Assembly (NCBI RefSeq): GCF_021730445.1
Contig: NZ_JADNRM010000028.1
Span: 1-33,274 of the forward strand
Length of the DNA: 33,274 bases
Source of the DNA: Phocaeicola faecalis
Lineage (GTDB): Bacteria; Bacteroidota; Bacteroidia; Bacteroidales; Bacteroidaceae
Reading direction: 5' to 3'
Each line of letters begins with the position of its first letter. The first letter of the stretch is position 1. A program made the position numbers and the translations under genes. Positions 6,520-15,013 of this stretch are shown piece by piece. A model generated the notes under the pieces. It was not told the origin of the DNA. It did no database searches and was given only the letters and a program-made list of their open reading frames with translations.

Positions 6520-8058
6520 TTAACCTGCCCAGCCCTCCCTGTCTAAATTTCTGTAACTGATGGCTTCTGCCAAATGGGTGGAAGTAACCCGCTCGCTGTT
6601 GTCGAGGTCGGCAATGGTTCTTGCCACTTTCAGGATGCGGTCATAGGCACGTGCCGAAAGGTTGAGGCGTGTCATGGCATTGCGCAGCAGATTGAGCCCC
6701 TGTCCGTCGGGTTCGGCATATAGGTGGAGCAGTCGGCTTTCCATCTGTGCATTGCAATATATTCCCGGATGGTTGGCAAATCTTTTCTCTTGTATCTTTC
6801 TTGCGCTGATTACTCTTTCGCGGATGGAGACGCTGCTTTCCGCCGGTTGTGTTTCCGATATCTTGTCGAAAGGCACGGGGACGATTTCTATTTGTATGTC
6901 GATACGGTCGAGCAGGGGACCTGAAATGCGGTTCAGGTAGCGTTGTACTTGTCCGGGGTTGCAGACGCATGCCTTGGTCGGATGGTTATAGTATCCGCAC
7001 GGGCATGGGTTCATGGAGGCTACCAACATAAAACTTGCCGGATAGTCGAGGCTGTATTTGGCGCGTGATATGGAGATGTAACGGTCTTCTAATGGTTGCC
7101 GGAGCACTTCAAGCACACTGCGGTTGAACTCCGGCAGCTCGTCCAAAAAGAGGACACCGTGATGTGCCAGACTGATTTCTCCGGGTTGCGGGTTGCTTCC
7201 TCCGCCCACCATTGCAATCTGCGAAATGGTGTGGTGAGGGCTTCTGAAGGGGCGTGTGGCTATCAGGGATGAATCTTTTCCCAACTTTCCGGCAACGGAG
7301 TGTATTTTGGTCGTTTCCAGGCTTTCTCCCAGCGATAGGGGCGGGAGAATGCCCGGCAATCGTTTCGCCATCATTGATTTTCCACTTCCGGGTGCACCAA
7401 TCATAATCAGATTGTGTCCGCCTGCGGCGGCTACTTCGAGTGCGCGTTTCACGTTTTCCTGTCCTTTTACGTCTGCAAAGTCATAAGGAAAGTTTTCTTG
7501 ATTCTTATAAAATTCTTCGCGTGTGTTGACTGCGGTGGGTTCCAGTATCCGTTCGTTATTAAAGAACTCTATGACTTCTTTTATATTTTCCACTCCGTAT
7601 ACATTCAGGTGGTTTACCACGGCTGCTTCGCGGGCATTTTGTTTGGGAAGGATGAAGCCTTCAAATCCTTGTTCGCGGGCACTGATGGCAATGGACAAAG
7701 CCCCCTTGATGGGCTGCAGACTTCCGTCGAGGCTCAGCTCGCCTATAATAAGGTAGCGCGATAACTTTTCTTCGGAGACGATTTGGGCGGCAGCCAATAT
7801 CCCGATGGCCAAAGGCAGGTCATAGGAAGAGCCTTCTTTCCGTATATCGGCCGGAGCCATGTTGACGACTATCTGGCTGGTGGGAAATTTGTATCCGTTG
7901 ACCTGCAGAGCGGAGATGATACGTTCGTGACTTTCTTTTACGGCTGAGTCTGGCAGACCGACAAGGAAGAACTTTATACCGCGCGAACTATTGACTTCAA
8001 TAGTTACAATGGTTGCATCAATTCCTTGTACAGCCGCGCCATAGACTTTTACTAGCAT
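6520..8058 (-). CDS. yifB: YifB/ComM-family Mg-chelatase-like AAA+ ATPase
   Basis: This 512-residue protein has the standard length and order for the family: an N-terminal Lon-protease-like fold (1-180, with GLPDSAVKES and MAPADIRKEGSSYDLPLA), a Walker A GAPGSGKS at 221-228, a Walker B VLFLDELPEF near 304, a Cys-rich insertion NPCPCGYYNH...CVC near 350-370, and the C-terminal Mg_chelatase_C region ending in SYRNLDREGW. ComM homologues act as hexameric helicases that promote branch migration during DNA uptake and recombination. The gene begins 4 nt after the stop of the upstream lipoprotein gene, so the two are co-transcribed although they look functionally unrelated. No anomaly seen. Confidence 0.95.
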   Translation of the reverse strand: MLVKVYGAAVQGIDATIVTIEVNSSRGIKFFLVGLPDSAVKESHERIISALQVNGYKFPTSQIVVNMAPADIRKEGSSYDLPLAIGILAAAQIVSEEKLSRYLIIGELSLDGSLQPIKGALSIAISAREQGFEGFILPKQNAREAAVVNHLNVYGVENIKEVIEFFNNERILEPTAVNTREEFYKNQENFPYDFADVKGQENVKRALEVAAAGGHNLIMIGAPGSGKSMMAKRLPGILPPLSLGESLETTKIHSVAGKLGKDSSLIATRPFRSPHHTISQIAMVGGGSNPQPGEISLAHHGVLFLDELPEFNRSVLEVLRQPLEDRYISISRAKYSLDYPASFMLVASMNPCPCGYYNHPTKACVCNPGQVQRYLNRISGPLLDRIDIQIEIVPVPFDKISETQPAESSVSIRERVISARKIQEKRFANHPGIYCNAQMESRLLHLYAEPDGQGLNLLRNAMTRLNLSARAYDRILKVARTIADLDNSERVTSTHLAEAISYRNLDREGWAG

Positions 8059-8062
8059 TTTA

Positions 8063-9118
8063 TTATTTTTTCTTCTTACGAGCCTTTTCTCTTTCGGCTG
8101 CTTTTGCGGCTTTCTCTTTTTCTTTGTCTTGCTCTATAAGTTGTTTTACTTTGTCTATTAGTTCTTTTCCTCTGATGTCTCTGGCGATAACTCGTTTATT
8201 GGGAGCTATCAGCAGATTGGAGGGCAGGCGGGTGATGCCTTGTTGCTTGACGATGGAGTTGTCCCAGCCTTTAAAGTCGCATACTTGTTTCCATTGGATT
8301 GTGTCTTTGTCGCATGCTTTCAGCCATTCTTTCTTGTCTAAGTCCAGTGACAGGCTGACAATGATGAATTTTTCTTTTTTCAGTGCTTTCTGCACGGCGA
8401 CCAGTGAATCCTGTGCCGCTACGCTTTCTTTGTTCCAGCTTGCCCAGAAATCGAGAAGGACATATTTGTCTTTCATTTCTTTCCAGCCGATGCTTTTCCC
8501 ATTTTTATCGGTACAGGAAATCGTGTTTAGGCTCTGCCGGTTCAGTTCGTTCTTTTCTTTCAGCTTGGCCTGAAGGTCAATCATGTAGGGGGTATCCTTG
8601 ATGCTCCCGCTTAGTCCCTGTATCAATTCATCCATCCGCGTATAGTCGGGAAGACTGTCTTGCACGTAATATTGTTCTATCAGATAGATATTGGCAAATG
8701 AATGGGGATTTTCTTTGATGAGGCGGTCTACCGTGAACATAAGGCTGTCTGCTTTTGCCTCCTTGATGGTTTGCAAGATATATGCCATTCTTTCGTTGTC
8801 GCCTTTCCCTTTGATTTGTATATCTCCGGGGGTACCGTCCCATGTCACGCTTTCTCCTTTGTCGGCAAACACGGGAAGTGTTTCTTTATCACTGAGCAGC
8901 AATGAGAAGATGGTGAAAGTATCGGGGGTAATGGTGTAATTGAATTTTCCGTTTTGGGCGATAATTGTGTCCAGTTTATAGTTGGGTTCCTGATAGAAAA
9001 CGAGTATGGTATCAGAAGACAAGCCGCTGATATTCCCTTTTAAAGTGAAAGTGCTCTTCTTGCCGCAACCGGTCAGCAGGAGTATGAGCGCAAGGAAAAG
9101 AAAAGATAATTTTTTCAT
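8063..9118 (-). CDS. Thioredoxin-like (TlpA/DUF4369-type) lipoprotein lacking the catalytic cysteines
   Basis: The 351-residue product has a clear lipobox, LILLLTGC, with Cys18. A DUF4369-like N-terminal beta domain (about 22-105, FTLKGNISGLSSDTILVFY) and a helical linker precede a thioredoxin fold (about 197-320). Where the family has WCxxC it reads DFWASWNKES: both active-site cysteines are replaced, by Asn229 and Ser232. The cis-Pro segment ITRLPSNLLI and the ending ARDIRGKELIDKVKQL remain, so the fold is kept without redox chemistry. The C-terminus carries a Lys/Glu/Ala-rich tail of about 25 residues. It probably acts as a binding or scaffold protein in the periplasm. It is directly upstream of yifB (4-nt gap). 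Confidence 0.88.
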   Translation of the reverse strand: MKKLSFLFLALILLLTGCGKKSTFTLKGNISGLSSDTILVFYQEPNYKLDTIIAQNGKFNYTITPDTFTIFSLLLSDKETLPVFADKGESVTWDGTPGDIQIKGKGDNERMAYILQTIKEAKADSLMFTVDRLIKENPHSFANIYLIEQYYVQDSLPDYTRMDELIQGLSGSIKDTPYMIDLQAKLKEKNELNRQSLNTISCTDKNGKSIGWKEMKDKYVLLDFWASWNKESVAAQDSLVAVQKALKKEKFIIVSLSLDLDKKEWLKACDKDTIQWKQVCDFKGWDNSIVKQQGITRLPSNLLIAPNKRVIARDIRGKELIDKVKQLIEQDKEKEKAAKAAEREKARKKKK

Positions 9119-9188
9119 CTTAAATTATTTTCTGCGAAAATACTCATTTTGCAGGTAATGGGCGGTATAAATAGAAGTTATTTTGCAT

Positions 9189-9225
9189 AAAAAAACCGGG
9201 ATATCCTTTAAATGGATATCCCGGT
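9189..9225 (-). terminator. Intrinsic terminator of the OmpA-like/TPR lipoprotein gene
   Basis: A perfect 12-bp stem, ACCGGGATATCC (9195-9206) with 9214-9225, has a 7-nt loop. On the minus strand it is followed by seven U residues (9189-9195). It lies about 30 nt downstream of the stop codon at 9256. Confidence 0.9.
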
Positions 9226-9255
9226 CTGTTTATTTGGCTATTTTAGATAGTCCGA

Positions 9256-10932
9256 TTATTTGATAGAATCAGCAAATTTAGCGAATTCGCGGTCGTTTGC
9301 AGCTTTCTGAGCCATTGAAGCGTCCTTAGCGATTGCGCTCTTAATGCTGCTGCTTACCAATGAAGCGTTGTTAGTGCGGGCACCAACGATAGCCATTAAG
9401 TAATCAGTCATTGCATCAGGATTCTTGATAGCAGACAAAGTAGCTTTTGCCTTGTTGTAGTCCTTAGCCAAAATCTGAGCTTGAGCAGCACTGTTAGTCT
9501 TAGCGTCACCGAATGCGTTTACAGCTCTGTCATACTGACCTTGTTTGATGTACAGGTTACCAAGAGCTTCGTTAGCAGCGTTAGCACCTGTAGCCTTACC
9601 TAAGTAAGATTCAGCAGCAGCTACATTGCCCTTAACCAATTCGCAAAGACCAAGGTTAGCGTTTACTTCAGGAGCGTTAGCGTTCTTAGAAGCAGCTTGT
9701 TTGAAGTAAGATTCTGCTTTGGCAGCGTCACCGGCAGCAAATGCCATTTCACCTAAGTTGTTGTAAGCACGGAAATCGTTAGGATACAACTGAGTAGTCT
9801 TAGTGAAGATAGCTTCTTTGCGAGCGTTGTCGTTAGTCAAAGTAGCAGCATACAATAATTCTTCTACGCTCAATACTTTAGCATCTGTATTGAATGCTTC
9901 GTTGATTTCGTCATCGCTGCGGCCGATGATGTCATAGTTGGCAGTCAGACGTGCACGACGCAACTGAGGCAGGATTTCGTCAGCCAAAGTTTTGTAAACT
10001 GAAGAGATGTTCTTGATTTCAGCTTCTCTTTGTTCAGGATCCTGATACATAGAAAGAACGCGCAAAATCAAGTCTTTATCCTGCAAGTTTGATTTAGAAA
10101 CCAATTCCTGGAAACCTTCCCAGTCTTGTGCAGTATATTTTGCATCGAGGTTAGTATCGATTTTGCCTTTCTTCAATTGACGTTGCATATACTTTTCTGT
10201 GTTACCTTCACGGTTTTCAGCCAAACCTGTATTCAGTTTAACACCACCGTCAGGAGAAGCGTATGCAGAGATTTCGATGTTGTTCAATTTGTAGTTCTTA
10301 GTGTCAGCGTTTACTTCAGCAACTTTCTTGTGGAATTCTTTCATATCGTCTGAATTCAATTCGCTGTTGCGTAAGTTAGCCTGTTGGATTAAGAACATGA
10401 TGTTGGCAGTCTGAGCGTCTTTGATGATGCGTTGGAAAGCGTCGTTTGCATAAGATGCATTTGAGCTGGCAGCAGTAGGCAATTCAGAAGTAGCGATTAC
10501 ACCGTCTGCAATTTTCACAGAAGGAATGGTATATGTCTTTTTGCCTTTTGTGATTTTGAAATCAAGGTATAATTCAGAGTTAGCCATTTCGGGAACATAG
10601 TCGAAAGAAGCTTTCATAGTATAGCTACCACCTACCTTATAAGAAATAGTCTGTCCGTTTCCTTCTACTTTTTCACCTTGGAATACAGCGGGCTGACCTT
10701 TAGCTTCGCCACCTTTCCATCTTAATACCGGAGTTACTTCAACAGTAGCTTTTTTCTTCATGTACTTTTCGGGGAACTTACCATTGATAGTTACAGGCAC
10801 TTTACCACCGATTGCTTCAAGCACTTCAGGGTTAGTTGTGAAATAGTCAGAAGACAATTCTCCCATCTTGCCGCATGATGACAGGGCAAGGACCAATAAA
10901 GCCACTAGGGGCAAATACAACTTTTTAATCAT
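9256..10932 (-). CDS. OmpA-like/TPR outer-membrane lipoprotein, likely abundant
   Basis: The protein has 558 residues. The lipobox ends ALSSC, Cys20. Residues 30-150 form a beta-rich region (VPVTINGKFPEKYMKKKATV). About 150-270 carries an OmpA-like segment with NIEISAYASPDGGVKLN and LAENREGNTEKYM, the usual peptidoglycan-binding region with its N-x-x-L-x-x-x-R signature partly kept. About 370-558 is a run of TPR units (AYNNLGEMAFAAGDAAKAES, NANLGLCELVKGNVAAAESY). It is monocistronic, with a strong-looking promoter core at 11000-11012 and a canonical terminator at 9189. Its narrow codon choice (GCT, GAA, AAA-rich) looks like that of a highly expressed gene. I infer an envelope-spanning structural role; the exact function is unknown. 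Confidence 0.8.
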   Translation of the reverse strand: MIKKLYLPLVALLVLALSSCGKMGELSSDYFTTNPEVLEAIGGKVPVTINGKFPEKYMKKKATVEVTPVLRWKGGEAKGQPAVFQGEKVEGNGQTISYKVGGSYTMKASFDYVPEMANSELYLDFKITKGKKTYTIPSVKIADGVIATSELPTAASSNASYANDAFQRIIKDAQTANIMFLIQQANLRNSELNSDDMKEFHKKVAEVNADTKNYKLNNIEISAYASPDGGVKLNTGLAENREGNTEKYMQRQLKKGKIDTNLDAKYTAQDWEGFQELVSKSNLQDKDLILRVLSMYQDPEQREAEIKNISSVYKTLADEILPQLRRARLTANYDIIGRSDDEINEAFNTDAKVLSVEELLYAATLTNDNARKEAIFTKTTQLYPNDFRAYNNLGEMAFAAGDAAKAESYFKQAASKNANAPEVNANLGLCELVKGNVAAAESYLGKATGANAANEALGNLYIKQGQYDRAVNAFGDAKTNSAAQAQILAKDYNKAKATLSAIKNPDAMTDYLMAIVGARTNNASLVSSSIKSAIAKDASMAQKAANDREFAKFADSIK

Positions 10933-10999
10933 AGTTACTTTAATTATTTAACGTTTGTAATGTAATTTCTACTAAAGCCGCGTTTTTGTATGCATCTTT

Positions 11000-11012
11000 G
11001 GGTGCAAAGATA
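11000..11012 (-). promoter_or_regulatory. Extended -7 promoter element for the OmpA-like/TPR lipoprotein
   Basis: The minus strand reads TATCTTTGCACCC. TATCTTTG is a perfect TAnnTTTG box, and the whole 13-mer is identical to the one that drives the tRNA genes at 30994-31006. It gives a 5' leader of about 65 nt. The -33 TTTG is not evident at 19-21 nt. Confidence 0.65.
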
Positions 11013-11092
11013 GAAAAAACTCTATTATCTGCTAACTTTAAATGGGCCTTTTTTTTCAAAATATCTTAAAAAAGGACGTAGAAATGAACACT

Positions 11093-12019
11093 TTATTTAT
11101 GTTCCTCTCTGAATTTGATGTTGCGAGGATGATGCTCAATGATTTCACTGCGTAGCATATTGCGGTCAATGTGTGTATAAATTTCTGTAGTTCCGATACT
11201 TTCGTGCCCCAACATACATTGGATGGCACGTAAATTTGCCCCTCCTTCGAGCAAGTGGGTGGCAAAGGAATGGCGGAAGGTATGGGGGCTGATGGTCTTT
11301 TTCAAACCGGTGCGTCCGGCCAGTTCTTTGATAATGTGGAAAACCATGATGCGCGAGATGTTTTTCCCAAAATTGCTGATGAACAGAAAATCCTCGAAAC
11401 CGGGTTTTATTTTCATTAAGTTGCGGTCGGGGAAATATAGATTAATTTCTTTTACAGCACGTGGGGAGATGGGGACCAGGCGTTGTTTGCTTCCTTTTCC
11501 TTCTACCTTGATGAAATTTTCATTTAAGTACAGGTCGGACAATTTCAGGTTGCAAAGTTCGGATACACGGAGCCCGCAGCTATAGAGCGTTTCGAGGATA
11601 GCCCGGTTTCGTTGCCCTTCTTTGGTGCCTCTGTCTATGCTCTCTATAAGACGGTCTATCTCTTCTACCGTGAGTACTTCGGGCAGTTTGAAGCCTGTTT
11701 GCGGAGACTCAAGCAGTTCGGTTGGGTCGGCTTCCAGATAGTCTTCGAGCACAAGGAAATGATAAAAAGACCGGATACCCGACAGAATGCGTGCCTGCGA
11801 ACGGGGGTGGATACCGATGTCACGCAGTCCGGCTGAAAATGTTTCCAGATGTTCTAATGTCACCTCCAAAGGATGGAGATTTTCAAGGGTCAGATAGGCC
11901 ATTAGTTTGTCTAAATCTGTGAGATAAGCATCTACCGTATTGGTAGATAGAGACTTCTCCAACTTTAAATATTGCTTGTATTTCGCTAATATCTTATCTG
12001 TTTTCTCGGTTCTTTTCAT
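11093..12019 (-). CDS. xerD: Site-specific tyrosine recombinase XerD
   Basis: The 308 residues contain an N-terminal SAM-like core-binding domain (about 8-95) and a C-terminal catalytic domain. All expected catalytic residues are visible: Arg151 (GLRVSEL), a beta-hairpin Lys near 175 (KVEGKGSKQR), His246 and Arg249 (HTFRH), His272 (LGHES) and the nucleophile Tyr281 (EIYTHID). Length and sequence are typical of the housekeeping XerC/D recombinases that resolve chromosome dimers at dif during division, rather than of an integrase on a mobile element. It is divergent from aroQ with opposing -7 promoter elements between them. XerC and XerD are hard to separate by eye; XerD is favoured by general resemblance. 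Confidence 0.92.
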   Translation of the reverse strand: MKRTEKTDKILAKYKQYLKLEKSLSTNTVDAYLTDLDKLMAYLTLENLHPLEVTLEHLETFSAGLRDIGIHPRSQARILSGIRSFYHFLVLEDYLEADPTELLESPQTGFKLPEVLTVEEIDRLIESIDRGTKEGQRNRAILETLYSCGLRVSELCNLKLSDLYLNENFIKVEGKGSKQRLVPISPRAVKEINLYFPDRNLMKIKPGFEDFLFISNFGKNISRIMVFHIIKELAGRTGLKKTISPHTFRHSFATHLLEGGANLRAIQCMLGHESIGTTEIYTHIDRNMLRSEIIEHHPRNIKFREEHK

Positions 12020-12029
12020 TTCTTTTTTC

Positions 12030-12037
12030 TAACTTTG
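12030..12037 (+). promoter_or_regulatory. -7 element for the aroQ operon
   Basis: TAACTTTG matches TAnnTTTG, about 50 nt upstream of the aroQ ATG at 12087. It is expected to drive the aroQ-pyk-methyltransferase-rbfA-permease run. No strong -33 TTTG. Confidence 0.5.
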
Positions 12038-12052
12038 TGCCCAAATTCCCTG

Positions 12053-12060
12053 CAAAGGTA
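12053..12060 (-). promoter_or_regulatory. -7 element for xerD
   Basis: The minus strand reads TACCTTTG, followed by CA as in other extended -7 boxes of the window, 34 nt upstream of the xerD ATG. It faces the aroQ box 15 bp away, so polymerases at the two promoters would exclude each other. Confidence 0.5.
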
Positions 12061-12086
12061 TTAAAAGTTCAGACAAAGCATTAAAT

Positions 12087-12509
12087 ATGAAAATACAAAT
12101 TATTAATGGGCCTAATATCAATTTATTAGGCAAACGTGAACCTTCCATTTATGGGGCTGTTTCATTTGAAGACTATTTGGCGGATTTGAAACGTGCTTAT
12201 CACAATATTGAGATTGAATATTATCAGTCGAACGTGGAGGGAGAGATGATAAATAAGATTCATGAGGTGGGGTTTGACTATGACGGTATTGTGTTGAATG
12301 CCGGAGCATATACTCATACTTCCATTGCTTTGCAGGATGCTATACGGGCTGTGACGGCTCCGGTGATTGAAGTGCATATCTCGAATGTGCATGCCCGTGA
12401 GGAGTTCAGACATAAATCAATGATTTCATGTGCTTGTCTGGGAGTGATTTGCGGGTTCGGACTGGATTCCTATCGATTGGCGATAGAGGCGTTGTTGATG
12501 AAGAAATAA
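12087..12509 (+). CDS. aroQ: 3-dehydroquinate dehydratase, type II
   Basis: The 140-residue product has the standard size of the dodecameric type II enzyme, which converts 3-dehydroquinate to 3-dehydroshikimate in the shikimate pathway. The signature N-terminus IINGPNINLLGKREPSIYG includes catalytic Tyr22. NAGAYTHTS and EVHISNVHAREEFR, with the catalytic His, are intact. It is first in a plus-strand run, 35 nt before pyruvate kinase. A link between glycolytic PEP supply and the aromatic pathway may explain the pairing, but that is inference. Confidence 0.97.
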   Translation: MKIQIINGPNINLLGKREPSIYGAVSFEDYLADLKRAYHNIEIEYYQSNVEGEMINKIHEVGFDYDGIVLNAGAYTHTSIALQDAIRAVTAPVIEVHISNVHAREEFRHKSMISCACLGVICGFGLDSYRLAIEALLMKK

Positions 12510-12544
12510 AATTTTAGGTACGTATATAATAAGGTGATAAGATT

Positions 12545-14008
12545 ATGATGTTGAAACAGACAAAAATCGTGGCGTCCATCTCAGATGAGCGTTGCGAAGT
12601 TGAATTTATTAGAGACTTATTCAAGGCAGGTATGAATGTGGTTCGTATGAACACGGCGCATGCTTCGCGTGAAGGTTTCGAGAAGTTGATTAAAAATGTG
12701 CGTGAGGTTTCCAATCGCATTGCTATATTGATGGATACAAAAGGGCCTGAAGTGCGTACAACTGTCATTGCAGGTGGTGAACCTATTCCTTATAACATCG
12801 GTGACCGTGTGAAGATTGTAGGGAATCCTAGTCAGGAAACGACTCGTGAGTGTATTGCTGTGTCTTACCCCGGTTTTGTGCATGACCTTCAGGTGGATGG
12901 TGATATTCTGATTGATGATGGTGATTTGGAGTTGCGTGTAGTAGATAAGACGGATGAATATTTGGTTTGTGAGGTGCAGAACGAGGCTACTTTGGGTAAT
13001 CGTAAAAGTGTGAATGTTCCGGGTGTCCGCATCAATCTTCCTTCGTTGACGGAAAAAGACCGTAACAATATATTGTATGCTATCGAGAAGGATATTGATT
13101 ATATCGCTCATTCTTTTGTCAGAAACAAGCAGGATGTATTGGATATCCGTCAGATATTGGATACCTATGGTAGTGATATCAAGATTATTGCCAAGATTGA
13201 GAATCAGGAGGGTGTTGACAACATCGACGAGATTCTGGAAGTGGCGGATGGTGTGATGGTAGCGCGTGGAGATTTGGGTATTGAAGTTCCGCAAGAGCGT
13301 ATTCCGGGCATCCAGCGTATGTTAATCCGTAAATGTATTTTGGCCAAGAAACCGGTAATCGTGGCTACCCAGATGTTGCATACCATGATTAATAATCCGC
13401 GTCCTACCCGTGCGGAGGTCACTGATATTGCCAATGCCATTTATTATCGGACGGATGCATTGATGTTGAGCGGTGAGACTGCATACGGAAAATATCCGGT
13501 GGAAGCAGTAAAGACCATGACGAAGGTGGCTGCCCAGGCAGAGAAAGATAAATTGTCGGAAAATGATATCCGGATTCCGCTGGATGAGTCTTCTAATGAT
13601 GTGACTGCATTTCTTGCAAAACAGGCTGTGAAGTCGACCAGCAAATTGAATATCCGTGCTATCATAACCGATAGTTTCAGTGGACGTACAGCTCGTAACA
13701 TTGCAGCTTTCCGTGGAAAGTATCCGGTATTGGCTATCTGTTATAAAGAAAAAACCATGCGCCATCTGGCTTTGTCTTATGGTGTAGAGGCTATCTATAT
13801 GCCTGAAAAGGCAAATGGGCAGGCTTACTACTTTGCTGCTTTGCGCAAGTTGTTGGACGACGGTGTTTTGTGTGAGAGCGACATGGTGGCATACCTGAGT
13901 AGCGGTAAGCAAGGAACGCAGACTTCATTCCTCGAAATCAATGTGGTGGGAGATGTGCTGAAGTATGCGATGGATTATGTGCTTCCCAACCGTAACCGTT
14001 ATTTATAA
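12545..14008 (+). CDS. pyk: Pyruvate kinase
   Basis: The 487 residues follow the family order: N-terminal TIM-barrel half (KTKIVASISDERCEVEF, RMNTAHAS), B-domain at about 70-170, the active-site segment IIAKIENQEGVDNIDEIL, the MVARGDLGIEVP motif, and the C-terminal allosteric domain with SGRTARNIAAFRGKYPVLA. It transfers phosphate from PEP to ADP in the last step of glycolysis. Two ATG codons are adjacent (12545 and 12548). It is co-oriented with and close to aroQ and the O-methyltransferase gene. No anomaly seen. Confidence 0.97.
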   Translation: MMLKQTKIVASISDERCEVEFIRDLFKAGMNVVRMNTAHASREGFEKLIKNVREVSNRIAILMDTKGPEVRTTVIAGGEPIPYNIGDRVKIVGNPSQETTRECIAVSYPGFVHDLQVDGDILIDDGDLELRVVDKTDEYLVCEVQNEATLGNRKSVNVPGVRINLPSLTEKDRNNILYAIEKDIDYIAHSFVRNKQDVLDIRQILDTYGSDIKIIAKIENQEGVDNIDEILEVADGVMVARGDLGIEVPQERIPGIQRMLIRKCILAKKPVIVATQMLHTMINNPRPTRAEVTDIANAIYYRTDALMLSGETAYGKYPVEAVKTMTKVAAQAEKDKLSENDIRIPLDESSNDVTAFLAKQAVKSTSKLNIRAIITDSFSGRTARNIAAFRGKYPVLAICYKEKTMRHLALSYGVEAIYMPEKANGQAYYFAALRKLLDDGVLCESDMVAYLSSGKQGTQTSFLEINVVGDVLKYAMDYVLPNRNRYL

Positions 14009-14019
14009 TACCGGCCGGC

Positions 14020-14658
14020 ATGAAAGAAACGGATGCTATTGACGAATATATCCTTCAGCATATCGATGAAGAAAGTGATTATCTGAAGGCTCTTTATCGT
14101 GATACGCACGTCAAGTTATTGCGTCCCCGCATGGCTTCGGGTCATCTGCAGGGGCGTATGCTTACAATGTTTGTACGGATGATACGTCCTCGTCAGGTGC
14201 TCGAAATAGGTACTTACAGCGGTTATTCCGCATTATGTTTGGCCGAAGGGCTCGAAGAAGGGGCCGTGTTGCATACTTTTGAGATTAATGATGAGCAGGA
14301 GGACTTTACCCGTCCGTGGCTGGAAGGTTCACCTTATGCTGACAAGATAAGATTCTATATCGGCGATGCATTGCAGTTATTGCCGGATATGAACATTATG
14401 TTTGATTTGGCGTTTGTAGACGGTGACAAGCGTAAGTATATCGAATATTATGAGCTGGTGCTGAAGATGCTTTCACCGGGTGGCTATATCATAGCCGACA
14501 ATACGCTGTGGGACGGCCATGTGTTGGAAGAACCGCATCACACCGACCTTCAGACTATCGGTATCAAGAAGTTTAATGATTTGGTGGCGGCTGACTCAAG
14601 GGTAGAGAAAGTGATTCTGCCGTTGCGTGACGGACTGACAATAATAAGAAAGAAATAA
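14020..14658 (+). CDS. O-methyltransferase, class I SAM-dependent (caffeoyl-CoA OMT-like)
   Basis: This 212-residue protein has the Rossmann methyltransferase motifs: QVLEIGTYSGYSAL (motif I, about 64-77), a metal/substrate Asp in LAFVDGDKRKYIEYY, and IIADNTLWDGHVL. These identify the metal-dependent O-methyltransferase family (PF01596-like). The methyl acceptor cannot be read from the sequence. It lies 11 nt after pyruvate kinase and 13 nt before rbfA, so it is translated from the same message. Confidence 0.9.
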   Translation: MKETDAIDEYILQHIDEESDYLKALYRDTHVKLLRPRMASGHLQGRMLTMFVRMIRPRQVLEIGTYSGYSALCLAEGLEEGAVLHTFEINDEQEDFTRPWLEGSPYADKIRFYIGDALQLLPDMNIMFDLAFVDGDKRKYIEYYELVLKMLSPGGYIIADNTLWDGHVLEEPHHTDLQTIGIKKFNDLVAADSRVEKVILPLRDGLTIIRKK

Positions 14659-14671
14659 AATAAATAGTAAT

Positions 14672-15007
14672 ATGGAAACGACCAGACAAAATAAGATTTC
14701 CCGTCTTATTCAGAAAGAATTAAGCGAGATTTTCCTGCTTCAGACTAAAGCGATGAACGGTGTATTGGTATCGGTAAGTGCAGTTCGCATCAGCCCTGAT
14801 ATGAGTATAGCGCGTGTTTATCTCAGTGTGTTCCCTTCAGAGAAGAGTCAGGAAATAGTGAAGAATATCAATGATAATATGAAGTCTATCCGTTTTGAAC
14901 TGGGTACGCGTGTACGCCATCAGTTGCGTATCATTCCCGAACTTAAGTTCTTTGTGGATGATTCGTTGGATTATGTCGAACGTATTGATGAACTGTTGAA
15001 AAAATAA
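14672..15007 (+). CDS. rbfA: Ribosome-binding factor A
   Basis: The 111 residues form a single KH-like domain starting TRQNKISRLIQKELSEIF, with the typical SVSAVRISPDMSIARVYLSV and the C-terminal RHQLRIIPELKFFVDDS. RbfA helps 17S rRNA processing and late 30S maturation. The size is that of a minimal RbfA with no extension. It is followed 6 nt later by the permease gene. Confidence 0.95.
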   Translation: METTRQNKISRLIQKELSEIFLLQTKAMNGVLVSVSAVRISPDMSIARVYLSVFPSEKSQEIVKNINDNMKSIRFELGTRVRHQLRIIPELKFFVDDSLDYVERIDELLKK

Positions 15008-15013
15008 CCAACG

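Noticed and set aside
6504..6536. Terminator between the rSAM-associated lipoprotein and yifB
   Set aside because: A 7-bp stem (AGGGCTG/CAGCCCT) exists but overlaps the yifB 3' end, has a bulged inner part and no U-tract on either strand.
11093..12019. Integrase of a mobile element
   Set aside because: Length, motifs and genomic setting fit the housekeeping Xer recombinases; no element boundaries or cargo are nearby.
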